A stretch of DNA of 64,000 bases from Nocardioides potassii (GTDB lineage Bacteria; Actinomycetota; Actinomycetes; Propionibacteriales; Nocardioidaceae). Position numbers and translations under genes: made by a program. The stretch covers positions 124,001 to 188,000 of the forward strand of contig NZ_JAKJHZ010000012.1 of assembly GCF_021648885.1 (NCBI RefSeq). The letters are read 5' to 3'. Each line of letters opens with the position of its first letter. Position 1 is the first letter of the stretch. The notes beneath the pieces were generated by a model. The model did no database searches. It was not told the origin of the DNA and was given only the letters and a program-made list of their open reading frames with translations. Shown in pieces: positions 15,320 to 24,043 of the stretch.

Positions 15320-16471
15320 ATGGGACGGCCGTGCGTGGGGAACGGACGCGGGATGGCCGCCTTCCTCCAGCACGTCCCGAGCGCGCTGCGCGAGAGGTCG
15401 TACGACGACCTCACCGAGGCCGAGGTCGAGGAGATCGGCCGCACGCTGGACGCCCTCCGCGAGGAGGTCCTCGCCAGCCGCGGCGCCGCTGACGCGGCGT
15501 ACATCCGCCGCGTGATCGCGGTGCAGCGCTGCCTCGAGGTGGGCGGCCGCCTCGTGCTGCTCGCCAGCCGTCGTCGCACGGCCTGGTGGCTGGGCACGTC
15601 GGCGCTCGCGCTGTCCAAAGTCCTCGACAACATGGAGATCGGGCACAACGTCCTGCACGGCCAGTGGGACTGGATGCGCGACCCGCGGATCCACTCCTCG
15701 ACGTGGGACTGGGACCACGCCTCGGCCCCGGCGCAGTGGAAGCGGGCGCACAACGACCGGCACCACGTGAACACCAACGTCGTGGGCAAGGACAACGACC
15801 TCGGCTACGGCATCATGCGCGTCGACGAGGCGCAGGAGTGGCAGCCTCGACACCTCGTCCAGCCCCTGCTCAACCTCGTCAACGCGCTGATCTTCGAGTA
15901 CGGCATCGCGATGTACGACCTCGACCTCGGCGACACGCTGCGCAACCGTCGGGGGTTCTCCCCGCAGCTCAAGCAGGAGATCCGGACCACCGCGCGACGA
16001 GTCGGCCGCAACGCCCTGCGCGACTACGTGCTGCACCCACTGCTGTCCGCGCCGACCCGATCGGCGCGCACGACCCTGACGGCCAACCTCGTCGCCAACG
16101 TGGTCCGCAACGTGTGGAGCCACTCGGTCATCATGTGCGGTCACTTCCCCGAGGGCGTGTCGACCTTCGAGGTCGAGGAGCTCGACGAGACCGAGACGCG
16201 CGGCCGGTGGTACGTCCGCCAGATGCTCGGCTCGGCCGACGTCTCCGGCCCGTGGATCATGCACGTGCTCTGCGGCAACCTCTCGCACCAGGTCGAGCAC
16301 CACGTGTTCCCCGACCTGCCGAGCAACCGCTACCGCGAGGTCGCCGGCCCGGTCCGCGCGCTCTTCGAGCGGCACGGCCTGCCCTACAACAACCGGCCGC
16401 TCCTGCGACAGGTCGCGAGCGCGTGGCACAAGGTGCTGCGGCTCTCGCTGCCGCCGCGTATGTCGCGCTGA
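15320..16471 (+). CDS. Fatty acid desaturase, second DesA3-like paralogue
   Basis: A 383-aa membrane di-iron desaturase closely similar to the one at 6545-7762. The histidine boxes are GHNVLHGQWDW, HNDRHHVN and HQVEHHVFPDLPSNRYREV. The N-terminal helix (LTEAEVEEIGRTLDALREEV) aligns with the paralogue, but about nine more residues precede it. ATG 15320 has GGAGG only 3 nt upstream; ATG 15353 (codon 12) is a real alternative. No reductase gene is adjacent, so it may share the one at 5406-6482. The hydrophilic C-terminal tail of the first desaturase is absent. Chain-length or positional specificity is not readable. Confidence 0.9.
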   Translation: MGRPCVGNGRGMAAFLQHVPSALRERSYDDLTEAEVEEIGRTLDALREEVLASRGAADAAYIRRVIAVQRCLEVGGRLVLLASRRRTAWWLGTSALALSKVLDNMEIGHNVLHGQWDWMRDPRIHSSTWDWDHASAPAQWKRAHNDRHHVNTNVVGKDNDLGYGIMRVDEAQEWQPRHLVQPLLNLVNALIFEYGIAMYDLDLGDTLRNRRGFSPQLKQEIRTTARRVGRNALRDYVLHPLLSAPTRSARTTLTANLVANVVRNVWSHSVIMCGHFPEGVSTFEVEELDETETRGRWYVRQMLGSADVSGPWIMHVLCGNLSHQVEHHVFPDLPSNRYREVAGPVRALFERHGLPYNNRPLLRQVASAWHKVLRLSLPPRMSR

Positions 16472-16492
16472 GCCGCGGGGCACCTCTGCCGC

Positions 16493-17608
16493 ATGGGCGA
16501 CGGGGCGGTCACGGGCACGGTCCCGGACTTCCGTCCCGGGGGCGACTTCACGCTCGGGGTCGAGGACGAGCTGATGCTCGTCGACGACGCGGGCGAGCTG
16601 CTGAGCGAGCGGGCCGTGCCGCTGGTGTCCGCGCTCGTGGGGTCCCACGTGGGTCCCGGCCACGTCGTCGGAGAGGTGTATGCCGACCAGGTCGAGGTGA
16701 CCACCGCGGTGTGCCGCGACGGCGACGAGGTGCTGGCCGCCTTGACGGCCCTGCGCAGCCACGTCACGGCGTCGGCGCGGGTGATGTCCAGCGGCGTCCA
16801 CCCGACCGCAGCGCTCGGCGCTGCGGTGACGTCGCCGTCCTCGCGCTACGACCGCATCGTCGGTGAGTTCGCCGGCCTGCTGCGCACGCCGACCGCAGCC
16901 TTCCAGGTCCACGTCGGGCTCCCCGACGAGCAGTCACTGATGCTGGCGTACCGCGGCCTGCGCCGGCGCCTGCCGCTGCTGCGCGCGATCGCGGCCGCGA
17001 CGCCGTACTGGCACGGCGTCGACTCCGGGCTCGCCTCCGCCCGGTCGGCCGTCATCCGGTCCTACCCGCGTCATTCGGTTCCGCCACTGCTGCACACCTG
17101 GGAGGAGTACGTCGCCCGCGCGGAGGCGCTGCTGGTCGCGGCGGGGGCGCCGGACGACACCTACGTCTGGTGGGACCTGCGACCGCGTCCGCTCATCGGG
17201 ACGCTGGAGGTGCGGGTGATGGACGCCGTCCCGTCCGTCGAGCTGGCGGCCGGCCTCGCCTCCCTGGTGCAGGGCATCGCGCGTCGCGCCGTCGAGCGGC
17301 CCGATGACCGTGACCCCAGCGACGACGTGCTCGGGGTGAACGACGACGCCGCGATCCGCCACGGTCTCGACGCGCGTGTGGTCGACGACGACCAGGTCCG
17401 ACGGCCCCTCCGTGAGGTGGCTGTCCGCGTGCTGGCCGAGGCACGCGAGACCCTCGACGCGGATGGGCGTGCTGCGCCGCTGCACGCCGTCGAGCGGCGG
17501 CTCGCGGCGGACCCCGAGCCGGATCGGCAGCGCCAGCTGGTCGCGAGCGAGGGCATGCCCGCACTCCTGCTCGACCTCGTTGCCCGCACCACCCACCCGG
17601 AGGCCTGA
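16493..17608 (+). CDS. YbdK-type carboxylate-amine ligase (GCS2 family)
   Basis: A 371-aa member of glutamate-cysteine ligase family 2. Typical motifs are FTLGVEDELMLVD near residue 20 (the GVExE metal/ATP-binding start of the family), FQVHVGLPDE, and the late WWDLRPRPLIGTLEVRVMDAVPS. Members couple ATP hydrolysis to amide bond formation and have weak glutamate-cysteine ligase activity; the true substrate is unknown. The next gene, an amidohydrolase, begins 3 nt after the stop, suggesting joint function. Confidence 0.85.
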   Translation: MGDGAVTGTVPDFRPGGDFTLGVEDELMLVDDAGELLSERAVPLVSALVGSHVGPGHVVGEVYADQVEVTTAVCRDGDEVLAALTALRSHVTASARVMSSGVHPTAALGAAVTSPSSRYDRIVGEFAGLLRTPTAAFQVHVGLPDEQSLMLAYRGLRRRLPLLRAIAAATPYWHGVDSGLASARSAVIRSYPRHSVPPLLHTWEEYVARAEALLVAAGAPDDTYVWWDLRPRPLIGTLEVRVMDAVPSVELAAGLASLVQGIARRAVERPDDRDPSDDVLGVNDDAAIRHGLDARVVDDDQVRRPLREVAVRVLAEARETLDADGRAAPLHAVERRLAADPEPDRQRQLVASEGMPALLLDLVARTTHPEA

Positions 17609-17611
17609 ACC

Positions 17612-18718
17612 GTGTACGCCGACCACCTCGTGCAGCCGTGGTACGACCGCCTGCTCGCCGACCTTCCCGCTGGTCCCGTGCTGGACGTGCACACCCACCT
17701 GGGCGACAGCGACGCGGTGACTGCGTCCTACGAGGAGCTGGTCTCCGCCCTCGACGCCGCACGCGCACGTTCGTTGGTCTTCCCGCTGTCCGAGCCGGAC
17801 GGTTCCTACCGCCACGCGAATGCCGCCTGCCTCCAGGCAGCGGAGCGCAGCGAGAGCCGGCTGACCGCGCTCGTGCGGGTCGTGCCCGACGAGGTCGACG
17901 ACGTCGAGGAGCTGCTGGACCGCGGTGCGCGCGGGCTCAAGCTGCACCTGTCAAGCGACCAGATCGAGCTGTCCGACCCTCGCCTCGAGCCGGCCCTCGC
18001 CGTCGCGGACGAGAGACGACTCCCGGTGATCCTGCACGCCGGACCCGAGGTCGGGAGCACCGGCGCGGACGCGCTCGCGACGTGTGAGCGCTGGCCCGGA
18101 CTCAGCCTGGTCATGGCCCACTGCGGTCTCTCCGACCTCGGCCGCCTGCACCGCCACGTCGGCGAGGTGCCCAACCTCTACTTCGACACCTCGTGGTGGA
18201 CCCCCGCCCACCTGATGGCCCTCTTCCGGCTCGTCCCGCCGGGTCGGGTCCTGGCGGCCAGCGACCTGCCCTACAGCACCCCGGTGAACCACCTGATGTC
18301 CACCGGCCGGTGCGCGCTGCAGGCCGGCCTCAGCCCCGACCAGGTCGCGTCGGTGCTCGGCGGGCAGGCGACCCGGTTGCTCGACGGCGACGAGCCCCTC
18401 GACCTCGGACCGCCGCCCGCGGAGGAGGCGCGCGAGGTCTGGCCCTTCCTCGAGGCCGCCTCGACCAACCTCCTCGCCGCACTCGAGGCGATGCAGCGCG
18501 GGCTCGAGCCGGAGGTCCCGCTCCAGGTCGCCCGGCACGCCTGCGACGTACCCGGTGACGACCCCGACGCACCGGTGCTCGCCTCGGTGCTGCGCCTGCT
18601 CGACCTCTACGAGGAGCACCGCGAGCACCTGCCGCGTCGCAACGGCTTCACGCCCGGGTGGGATCTGCTCTCCGCAGCCGCTGTCGTTGCGCGCACCCCG
18701 GCAGCACCACTGCCCTGA
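17612..18718 (+). CDS. Amidohydrolase-related TIM-barrel protein
   Basis: A 368-aa protein. The first about 260 residues are a metal-dependent TIM barrel of the amidohydrolase-2 type: VLDVHTHLGD (HxH) near residue 25, GLKLHLS, VILHAG, LVMAHCGLSDLG and VLAASDLPYS, the last carrying the catalytic-type Asp. The remaining about 100 residues are helical without recognised motifs. GTG at 17612 is 3 nt after the YbdK-like gene. The substrate is unknown; the pair may synthesise and hydrolyse an amide-linked compound (inference). Confidence 0.8.
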   Translation: MYADHLVQPWYDRLLADLPAGPVLDVHTHLGDSDAVTASYEELVSALDAARARSLVFPLSEPDGSYRHANAACLQAAERSESRLTALVRVVPDEVDDVEELLDRGARGLKLHLSSDQIELSDPRLEPALAVADERRLPVILHAGPEVGSTGADALATCERWPGLSLVMAHCGLSDLGRLHRHVGEVPNLYFDTSWWTPAHLMALFRLVPPGRVLAASDLPYSTPVNHLMSTGRCALQAGLSPDQVASVLGGQATRLLDGDEPLDLGPPPAEEAREVWPFLEAASTNLLAALEAMQRGLEPEVPLQVARHACDVPGDDPDAPVLASVLRLLDLYEEHREHLPRRNGFTPGWDLLSAAAVVARTPAAPLP

Positions 18719-18754
18719 GCACATGCGCCACTCGGGGAGGGGTACGGCCTCGGG

Positions 18755-19441
18755 ATGGACGACATGCCCGATCGTGCCCTGACCATGGCGAGCCGGATCG
18801 CCGACTCGGTGTCGGGCAAGGACCTCGACGAGACGCTCGCCGGACTGACGCGTGCCGCTGTCGAGATGCTGCCCGGCGTCGACCAGGCGACGATCACGAT
18901 CCGTCACGAGGACGGAAGGCCCCGGTCGTACGGGCTGACCGCGGACTTCCTCGGGGACCTCGACGACTGGCAGTTCGAGAACGCGGAAGGCCCGTGCTAC
19001 GACGGCGTGACGGAGAATGCGTTCATCGTGTGCGCCGACCTCCGCCACGACCCGCGCTACCCGACGTACGGCCCCCGTGCGGTGGCAGCCGGCATCCGGT
19101 CGCAGGCCGGCGTGCGGTTGTTCGAGTCGCCCCGCACGGTCGGCGGGCTGAACATCTACTCGCGGTCGGTCGGCGCGCTTGCCGACGTCACGTTCCTGGC
19201 CGAGCTCTTCGCCGAGCACGCGCGCAGCGCCGTGTCGTACGCCTCCCAGATCGACGGTCTGCGCGACGCGATGAGGCGGCGCCAGCTGATCGGCCAGGCG
19301 GTCGGCATCACGATGGAGCGGTTCGGGCTCCCCGACGAGCACGCCTTCGCCTTCCTCACCCGACTGTCGAACCATCGCAACGTCAAGCTGCACGTGATCG
19401 CGCAGGAGATCATCGACGACGCCGCGGATCGCCGCGACTGA
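18755..19441 (+). CDS. GAF and ANTAR domain-containing regulator
   Basis: A 228-aa protein. Residues 15-165 form a GAF sensor domain (ATITIRHEDGRPRSYGLTADFL; EGPCYDGVTEN). Residues 170-225 form an ANTAR RNA-binding domain (LRDAMRRRQLIGQAVGITMERFGL; AFAFLTRLSNHRNVKLHVIAQEII). ANTAR proteins bind nascent RNA hairpins and prevent termination. The signal for this GAF domain and its target leader are unknown. No histidine-kinase partner is adjacent. The gene stands alone, 36 bp after the amidohydrolase. Confidence 0.9.
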   Translation: MDDMPDRALTMASRIADSVSGKDLDETLAGLTRAAVEMLPGVDQATITIRHEDGRPRSYGLTADFLGDLDDWQFENAEGPCYDGVTENAFIVCADLRHDPRYPTYGPRAVAAGIRSQAGVRLFESPRTVGGLNIYSRSVGALADVTFLAELFAEHARSAVSYASQIDGLRDAMRRRQLIGQAVGITMERFGLPDEHAFAFLTRLSNHRNVKLHVIAQEIIDDAADRRD

Positions 19442-19452
19442 CCCGCCTCGAC

Positions 19453-19668
19453 TCACATCCGGTGGATCGCCCGCGCGACCTGGCGTCGCAGCGTCCGGGG
19501 GAACGAGAGTGGCGGGTCGGACGGGTGGCGGGGCCGCGGCACGAGAGGGCCGTCCCGCAGCGCCTGGAGCTCGTCCGGTGTGGGGCGTCGTCCCTGCGTC
19601 CGGATGAAGTGATGGGTCAGGCACGTGTCGTCCAGCGGGTCGGATCCGGACTGGTCGTCGATCGGCAT
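19453..19668 (-). CDS. Small hypothetical protein
   Basis: A 71-aa protein starting MPIDDQSGSDPLDDTCLTHH and ending in a basic stretch (FPRTLRRQVARAIHRM). I do not recognise a family. GAGGA lies about 8 nt before the ATG, better than any upstream alternative, so the much longer frame in the same phase is rejected. It is convergent with the ANTAR gene, and the 153-bp region to the sigma gene probably holds both promoters. Confidence 0.55.
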   Translation of the reverse strand: MPIDDQSGSDPLDDTCLTHHFIRTQGRRPTPDELQALRDGPLVPRPRHPSDPPLSFPRTLRRQVARAIHRM

Positions 19669-19821
19669 CAGTGCGTCCTCGCGGTGTGGAGCACTCCGCG
19701 TCCCCTGCTCGAACGACGTGCCTGACGTACCCAGCCGGGCGGTGGTCCATGCTGCCCTCAACGTTTCGGTCGCGTCGCCCGTCAAGTGGGCGTCAGTGTG
19801 AAGTGGGAACGGGGGAGACGG

Positions 19822-20328
19822 GTGGACGACCGGACCAGGACCGAGTTCGCGGACTTCGTGGCGGCGCAGGTGCGCCCGCTGCTGGGCTTCGCGCACGCGC
19901 TCACGGCAGATCCGCACGACGCCTGGGACCTCACCCAGGAGACGTTGGCGCGGATGGGCGAACGGTGGGGACGGACGTCGTACGACGCACCGGCCGCGTA
20001 TGCCCGCACGGTGATGGTCCGGCTCAACATCGACCGTGTACGACGCCTGCGTCGCGAGCTGCTGCGCTCGACGCCCGACCCCGAGGTCGCAGCTCCGGCG
20101 GCCGACCTCGACGGGGTGGAGGCGTGGCTGGTGGAGGCACTCGCCACCCTCTCGCCCCGCCAGCGCACTGCACTCGCCCTGCGACACGTCGAGGACCTCG
20201 ACGTCCGGGGCATCGCCGAGCGGATGGGCTGCTCGGAGGGGACCGTCAAGAGCCAGCTGTCCCGGGGCACCGAGCGCCTGCGCGAGCACGCGCGCGAGCT
20301 CGGGATGCTGGCCGCGCGAGAAGGATGA
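19822..20328 (+). CDS. SigE-family RNA polymerase sigma factor
   Basis: An ECF-type sigma factor (168 aa). Region 2 includes FVAAQVRPLLGFAHALTADPHDAWDLTQETL (residues 10-40). Region 4 includes LSPRQRTALALRHVEDLDVRGIAERMGCSEGTVKSQLSRGTERLREH. GTG 19822 is chosen because GGGGGAG lies 4 nt upstream and the length then fits the family; GTG 19786 would add 12 residues. A membrane-anchored protein follows 4 bp later and is the natural candidate for its partner. The controlled promoters are unknown. Confidence 0.88.
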   Translation: MDDRTRTEFADFVAAQVRPLLGFAHALTADPHDAWDLTQETLARMGERWGRTSYDAPAAYARTVMVRLNIDRVRRLRRELLRSTPDPEVAAPAADLDGVEAWLVEALATLSPRQRTALALRHVEDLDVRGIAERMGCSEGTVKSQLSRGTERLREHARELGMLAAREG

Positions 20329-20332
20329 CGTG

Positions 20333-21046
20333 ATGACCGAGGAACAGATCAGGGACGGCTACGAGCGGCTCGACTCGAGCGTCCACCCGCCGATGGACGC
20401 GGTCCACCGCGTGGAGGAGCGGATGGCCGTACGACGTCGCCGGCGCCGCGCCGGCACCGTGGTGGCCGCGGCGGCCGTGGTGGCCGCGGTCGGGGGCTAC
20501 GTCGCCGTGTCGTCCGGTGACTCGGACGACGCCCGCGACGGCAGCGTGGTCGCGGTCGAGCCACCGCCGTCCGCGCTCGTGATGACCCGGCCCGACGGGT
20601 CGACGTACGAGTTCGAGGACCTGACGATCAGCTGCGACCCGCCGACCGCCTTCGGCAGCCCGCCGGGCGCCGGCGACGGCACGCGCGTCTACCTCTACAG
20701 CCCGATCCTCCCGGAGGGGAAGCGGTTGGCGCAGCCGTTCGTCATGGTGGAGGCCGTCCTGGACGGCCTGGACGAAGGGCGCACCCTCGAGCTCCCGCTG
20801 TCCGACGGCGGCGGCTCCGAGGAGGGTCCGCCGCTGACGGTGTTCGTCGCCGACACCGAGGGCGCGCCCGACGGGAACGAGGTCGTCAGCTCCGGCTCGA
20901 GCACGGGCACGCTGACGATCGCCGAGGCGTCCTGCGACCCGACGCCGGTCCTCGAGCTCGAGGTCGACGCGACCCTCGCGAGCGAGGAGCAGACCGAGGC
21001 CGGACAGCCCAAGCAGTCGCTGGTCCTGCAAGGCGCCGTGCGCTGA
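20333..21046 (+). CDS. Single-pass membrane protein, possible anti-sigma partner
   Basis: A 237-aa protein with a cytoplasmic N-terminus of about 40 residues (ERLDSSVHPPMDAVHRVEERM), a basic RRRRRR cluster, one transmembrane helix (AGTVVAAAAVVAAVGGYVAV), and an extracellular Gly/Ser/Pro-rich domain with two cysteines (ISCDPP; EASCDP) about 105 residues apart. No zinc-binding HxxxCxxC anti-sigma motif is seen. Cotranscription immediately after a SigE-type sigma gene suggests regulation of it, but this is inference. Many actinobacterial SigE-family genes are followed by such proteins. Confidence 0.75.
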   Translation: MTEEQIRDGYERLDSSVHPPMDAVHRVEERMAVRRRRRRAGTVVAAAAVVAAVGGYVAVSSGDSDDARDGSVVAVEPPPSALVMTRPDGSTYEFEDLTISCDPPTAFGSPPGAGDGTRVYLYSPILPEGKRLAQPFVMVEAVLDGLDEGRTLELPLSDGGGSEEGPPLTVFVADTEGAPDGNEVVSSGSSTGTLTIAEASCDPTPVLELEVDATLASEEQTEAGQPKQSLVLQGAVR

Positions 21047-21060
21047 CCCCGCGCCACCGG

Positions 21061-21101
21061 ACAGTCCGGGGGTGGCTGGAGGCGGAACACCCCCGGACTG
21101 T
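21061..21101 (+). terminator. Terminator hairpin after the sigma operon
   Basis: ACAGTCCGGGGGTG and its perfect complement (21088-21101) form a 14-bp stem with a 13-nt loop, 15 bp after the stop of the sigma-associated gene. It also lies just beyond the end of the leftward small gene at 21122, so it may act on both strands. A short T run is absent. Confidence 0.75.
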
Positions 21102-21121
21102 TCGGCAACGCGGGCCGCGAG

Positions 21122-21259
21122 CTAGGCCGAGGACTCCCGCAGGAGCCACCAGGCGGCGAGCCAGGCGGCGGCGCCCGCGACGAGCTCCACGTGCAGCTCG
21201 ACCATCGCGAGGGCGAACATCGTGGTCACCGCGACGGTGGTGAGGGCGTCCTCGGGCAT
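21122..21259 (-). CDS. Possible 45-aa membrane protein
   Basis: A small frame starting MPEDALTTVAVTTMFALAMV and ending WLAAWWLLRESSA, almost entirely hydrophobic and able to form one or two short helices. Its ATG is 7 bp downstream of the FAD/TTC38 gene stop, so reinitiation could express it, but no clear Shine-Dalgarno is seen. It ends before the terminator at 21061-21101. Real coding status is uncertain. Confidence 0.35.
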   Translation of the reverse strand: MPEDALTTVAVTTMFALAMVELHVELVAGAAAWLAAWWLLRESSA

Positions 21260-21266
21260 CGGGTGG

Positions 21267-23924
21267 TCACAGGTCCGCGGGGACGGGGGCCAGCACGGCA
21301 GCGCGGCGGCGGGCGTCGAGTGCCGAGGAGCGGCGGGAGAGCCGCTCGTCGAGCACGGCGGCCGCCTCGGCACCCCGTCCCGCCATCGCGAGCGCGTGGA
21401 CGAGGGTGTCCTCGACGACCTCGCGCTGTGCCTTGCTGCCGCCGAGCGGTGCCATCCTGGCGACCACCGACGTGAGGGTGGCCGACGCCTCGTCCCACCG
21501 CTCCTCGACCACGTCGACGAGCCCGCTGCACAGCGGCGAGACGACGTCACGGAACACGCGGTCCTCGTGGCGAGCCGACTCCGCGGCCAGCCGGACGAGG
21601 CCAGCGGCGTCACCGTCGGCCGCGAGCAGGACGGCGCCGTGCATCGCGGCGAACGGGGTCGGGGGAGAGGTGAGCCACTCGACGGGCGCCTGCGCGCGGA
21701 CCTCGCCGACCGGGAGGTCGTCGGTCCACGCCCCGGTGACGCGTCCGCGCCACAGCAGCGCTCCGCTGTCGACCACGACGCGGCTGCCGCTGACCACGGA
21801 CGGTGCGAGCTCCCGGGCGTAGCGCCGACGCACGGCCTCCACGTCGTCCTGCATCAGCTCGTGGAGCGCGGCGTGCCAGGAGAAGTGCGAGCGGTGGTTG
21901 GCCTCGGGACCCCGCGAGCGGATCCACTCGTCGAGCCAGGCGAGGCCGGCGACGTGGTCGCCGGTCTCGTAGAAGACGTGGGCCCGGGCGTGCACGGCGT
22001 GGCCGGAGGCCGGCTCGACCGAGAGGGCGTAGGACGACAGCTCCTCGGCCTCGGCCCAGCGCTCCTGGTCCTGGCGGACGAACGCGAGCTGGCCGGCGTA
22101 CCACCAGTCGTCGCCGTAGGACCGGCCGAGCGACTCCACGAGCTCCGCGGTCTGGGTGCCGCTGGTGAGCCCTCCGAACGCGACGGTCGGTACGGCGACG
22201 CTGACGGCGAGCGCGTCGCGCGGGAAGAGCCGCACGTGGCGCAGCAGGGCCGCGGCTCCGGTGGCCTCGTCGGTGCGGAGCCGGGTGGTGACCGCGTCGA
22301 GGAACGAGCTCTCGCGGTCGTCCAGGTGGCGCCCCGCGGCGGCTCGGTGGGCGGCGCGCAGCGAGGCCTGCCAGTGGTTGTTCGTGCCCCACTCGTGCCC
22401 CAGCAGGGCGAGCGCGGCGTGCGCCTGCACGAAGCCCTCGTCCTCGGCGACGGCGGCCGCGAGACCGTCCTCGACGCCGTCCTGCAGCCGCAGCAGCCGG
22501 CCGAGCGCGGCGTTGTAGCGCTCGGCGGCGCCGGCGCTGGTGGACAACGTGAGGCCGTAGGGGTCGACCGGCCGGCCACGGGACTCACCGTGCATCGACC
22601 GGCTGACGACGCGGGCGACGTCGTAGGCCTGCTCGCGGATCTCGGGCATCGCGGTGGACTCCCACAGGTTGCCGCGGCGCAGCGAGCCGACGGCGAGGAA
22701 GGGGAGGTGGTCGGGCAGCGTGCCGAGGATGCGGCCGTCGTCGGCGGTGTCGATGCCCAGGCCGGCCGGGCCGGGCCGCACGAGCCCGGTCTGGGCGAGA
22801 CGGGTCAGCAGGGGGTCGGCGGCGATGGAGCCGACCGGGCCGGTGCAGTTGACGACGGCGGCGACGCGCAGCTCGGTGCCGTCGTCGAGGGTGACGTGCA
22901 GCGCCTGGGCGCCCGCGCGGACGGCGGCGATGGTGCCGCGGTGACGCTCGAGCCGTCCGGCGTTCGCGATGGCGTCGAAGCGGCGGGCGGTCGCGGGCGC
23001 CATGCGGTGGCGGTGGACGTCCCAGGAGCGGGCGTCGTCGGCGATGAAGCGGCGCTTGTCGGCGTCGGAGAGCCCTCGCCACAGCTGGGCCGTCACGGGC
23101 CGGAGGCCGTCGATGGCGGCGCGCCAGTCACCGGTCGCCTCGACCGTTGTGTCGACGTGGGCGGCGATCGTCGAGCGCAGCGCGTCGAGCCCCTGGGTGC
23201 GCGTGATCCCGGGCGGCGGCGGCACCGGGGGAGTCGTGGGCAGGACGTGCGGGTGCGGTACGGCGTCGGTGCGTGAGACGACGTGGACGGTCCGGTCGGG
23301 CCGGTCGGCGCTGATCGCGAGGTCGACCATCGTCAGGCCGGAGCCGAGCATCAGCACGTCGCCCACCTCGGGGATCGGCTGCGTCCACGGGTCGGCGACG
23401 AGCCGCGGGTCGTCGGCCAGCTCGGGCGGCGCCCAGCCGGTGCCGGGTCGGCTGCTGGTCGCCAGGACGACGGCGCGCGCCTCGATGCGATCGCCGTCGG
23501 AGAGCTCGACGACGAACCCGTCGCCCGATCCGGCGACGTCGACGACCTCGGCGCGACGCCGTACGAGCCGCGCGTTGCCGGGGAACTCGGTCGCCGCGGT
23601 CAGCAGGCTCTCGACGTAGCGGCCGAAGACGGCGCGCGGCGCGAAGTCGTGCGGCTGGAAGGTCGGGTCGTGGTGGTTGCGCAGCCAGCGCAGGAAGTGC
23701 TCGGGGTCGCGCGGGAAGGCGCTCATGCCCGACGCAGGGACGTTGAGGAGGTGGCGGTCGTCGGTCGTGGAGTAGGCCTGGCCGCGCCCGGTGGTGGGCG
23801 CGGGGTCGACCAGCTCGACGCGGAAGCGCGAGGAGAGCGCGGTCACCAGGTGCGTCGCGACCAGCGTGCCGCCGGCGCCGGCGCCGACCACGACCACCCG
23901 ACAGTCGCCCTCGTTCGTCCCCAT
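21267..23924 (-). CDS. FAD/NAD(P)-binding protein fused to TTC38-like repeat region
   Basis: An 885-aa two-part protein. Residues 1 to about 480 form a FAD/NAD(P)-binding domain: GAGAGG at 14-19 after strand RVVVVG, LLNVPASGMSAFPRDPEHFLRWL (typical of the NAD_binding_9 group), VLMLGSGLTMVDLAISA as a second Rossmann motif, and VVNCTGPVGS. Residues about 490-885 are helical and contain the pattern ALSVEPASGHAVHARAHVFYETG and HFSWHAALHELMQDD, which resembles tetratricopeptide-like TTC38 proteins. The frame is continuous, so this is a true fusion. AGGGGAG is 8 nt before the ATG. The reaction is unknown; an oxidoreductase with a protein-binding tail is the likeliest reading. A locally AT-rich stretch at 23943-23975 probably holds the promoter. 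Confidence 0.8.
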   Translation of the reverse strand: MGTNEGDCRVVVVGAGAGGTLVATHLVTALSSRFRVELVDPAPTTGRGQAYSTTDDRHLLNVPASGMSAFPRDPEHFLRWLRNHHDPTFQPHDFAPRAVFGRYVESLLTAATEFPGNARLVRRRAEVVDVAGSGDGFVVELSDGDRIEARAVVLATSSRPGTGWAPPELADDPRLVADPWTQPIPEVGDVLMLGSGLTMVDLAISADRPDRTVHVVSRTDAVPHPHVLPTTPPVPPPPGITRTQGLDALRSTIAAHVDTTVEATGDWRAAIDGLRPVTAQLWRGLSDADKRRFIADDARSWDVHRHRMAPATARRFDAIANAGRLERHRGTIAAVRAGAQALHVTLDDGTELRVAAVVNCTGPVGSIAADPLLTRLAQTGLVRPGPAGLGIDTADDGRILGTLPDHLPFLAVGSLRRGNLWESTAMPEIREQAYDVARVVSRSMHGESRGRPVDPYGLTLSTSAGAAERYNAALGRLLRLQDGVEDGLAAAVAEDEGFVQAHAALALLGHEWGTNNHWQASLRAAHRAAAGRHLDDRESSFLDAVTTRLRTDEATGAAALLRHVRLFPRDALAVSVAVPTVAFGGLTSGTQTAELVESLGRSYGDDWWYAGQLAFVRQDQERWAEAEELSSYALSVEPASGHAVHARAHVFYETGDHVAGLAWLDEWIRSRGPEANHRSHFSWHAALHELMQDDVEAVRRRYARELAPSVVSGSRVVVDSGALLWRGRVTGAWTDDLPVGEVRAQAPVEWLTSPPTPFAAMHGAVLLAADGDAAGLVRLAAESARHEDRVFRDVVSPLCSGLVDVVEERWDEASATLTSVVARMAPLGGSKAQREVVEDTLVHALAMAGRGAEAAAVLDERLSRRSSALDARRRAAVLAPVPADL

Positions 23925-24043
23925 CGCGATCGCTCCCCTCATAGTCCACTGAATTACTTGACTAAAGGTAGCAACCGTACGACCAGGGAGCGAACCGGAC
24001 CGCGGCGTGGCGCGGCGCCGATGTGACGGCGCCGCACCGTCGC

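Noticed and set aside
15104..16912. A 602-residue minus-strand frame
   Set aside because: Only its last 47 codons have a plausible start; the rest is antisense of the desaturase and YbdK-like genes.
21222..23276. Long plus-strand frame opposite the FAD/TTC38 gene
   Set aside because: Shadow of the minus-strand gene; no domain and no ribosome-binding site.
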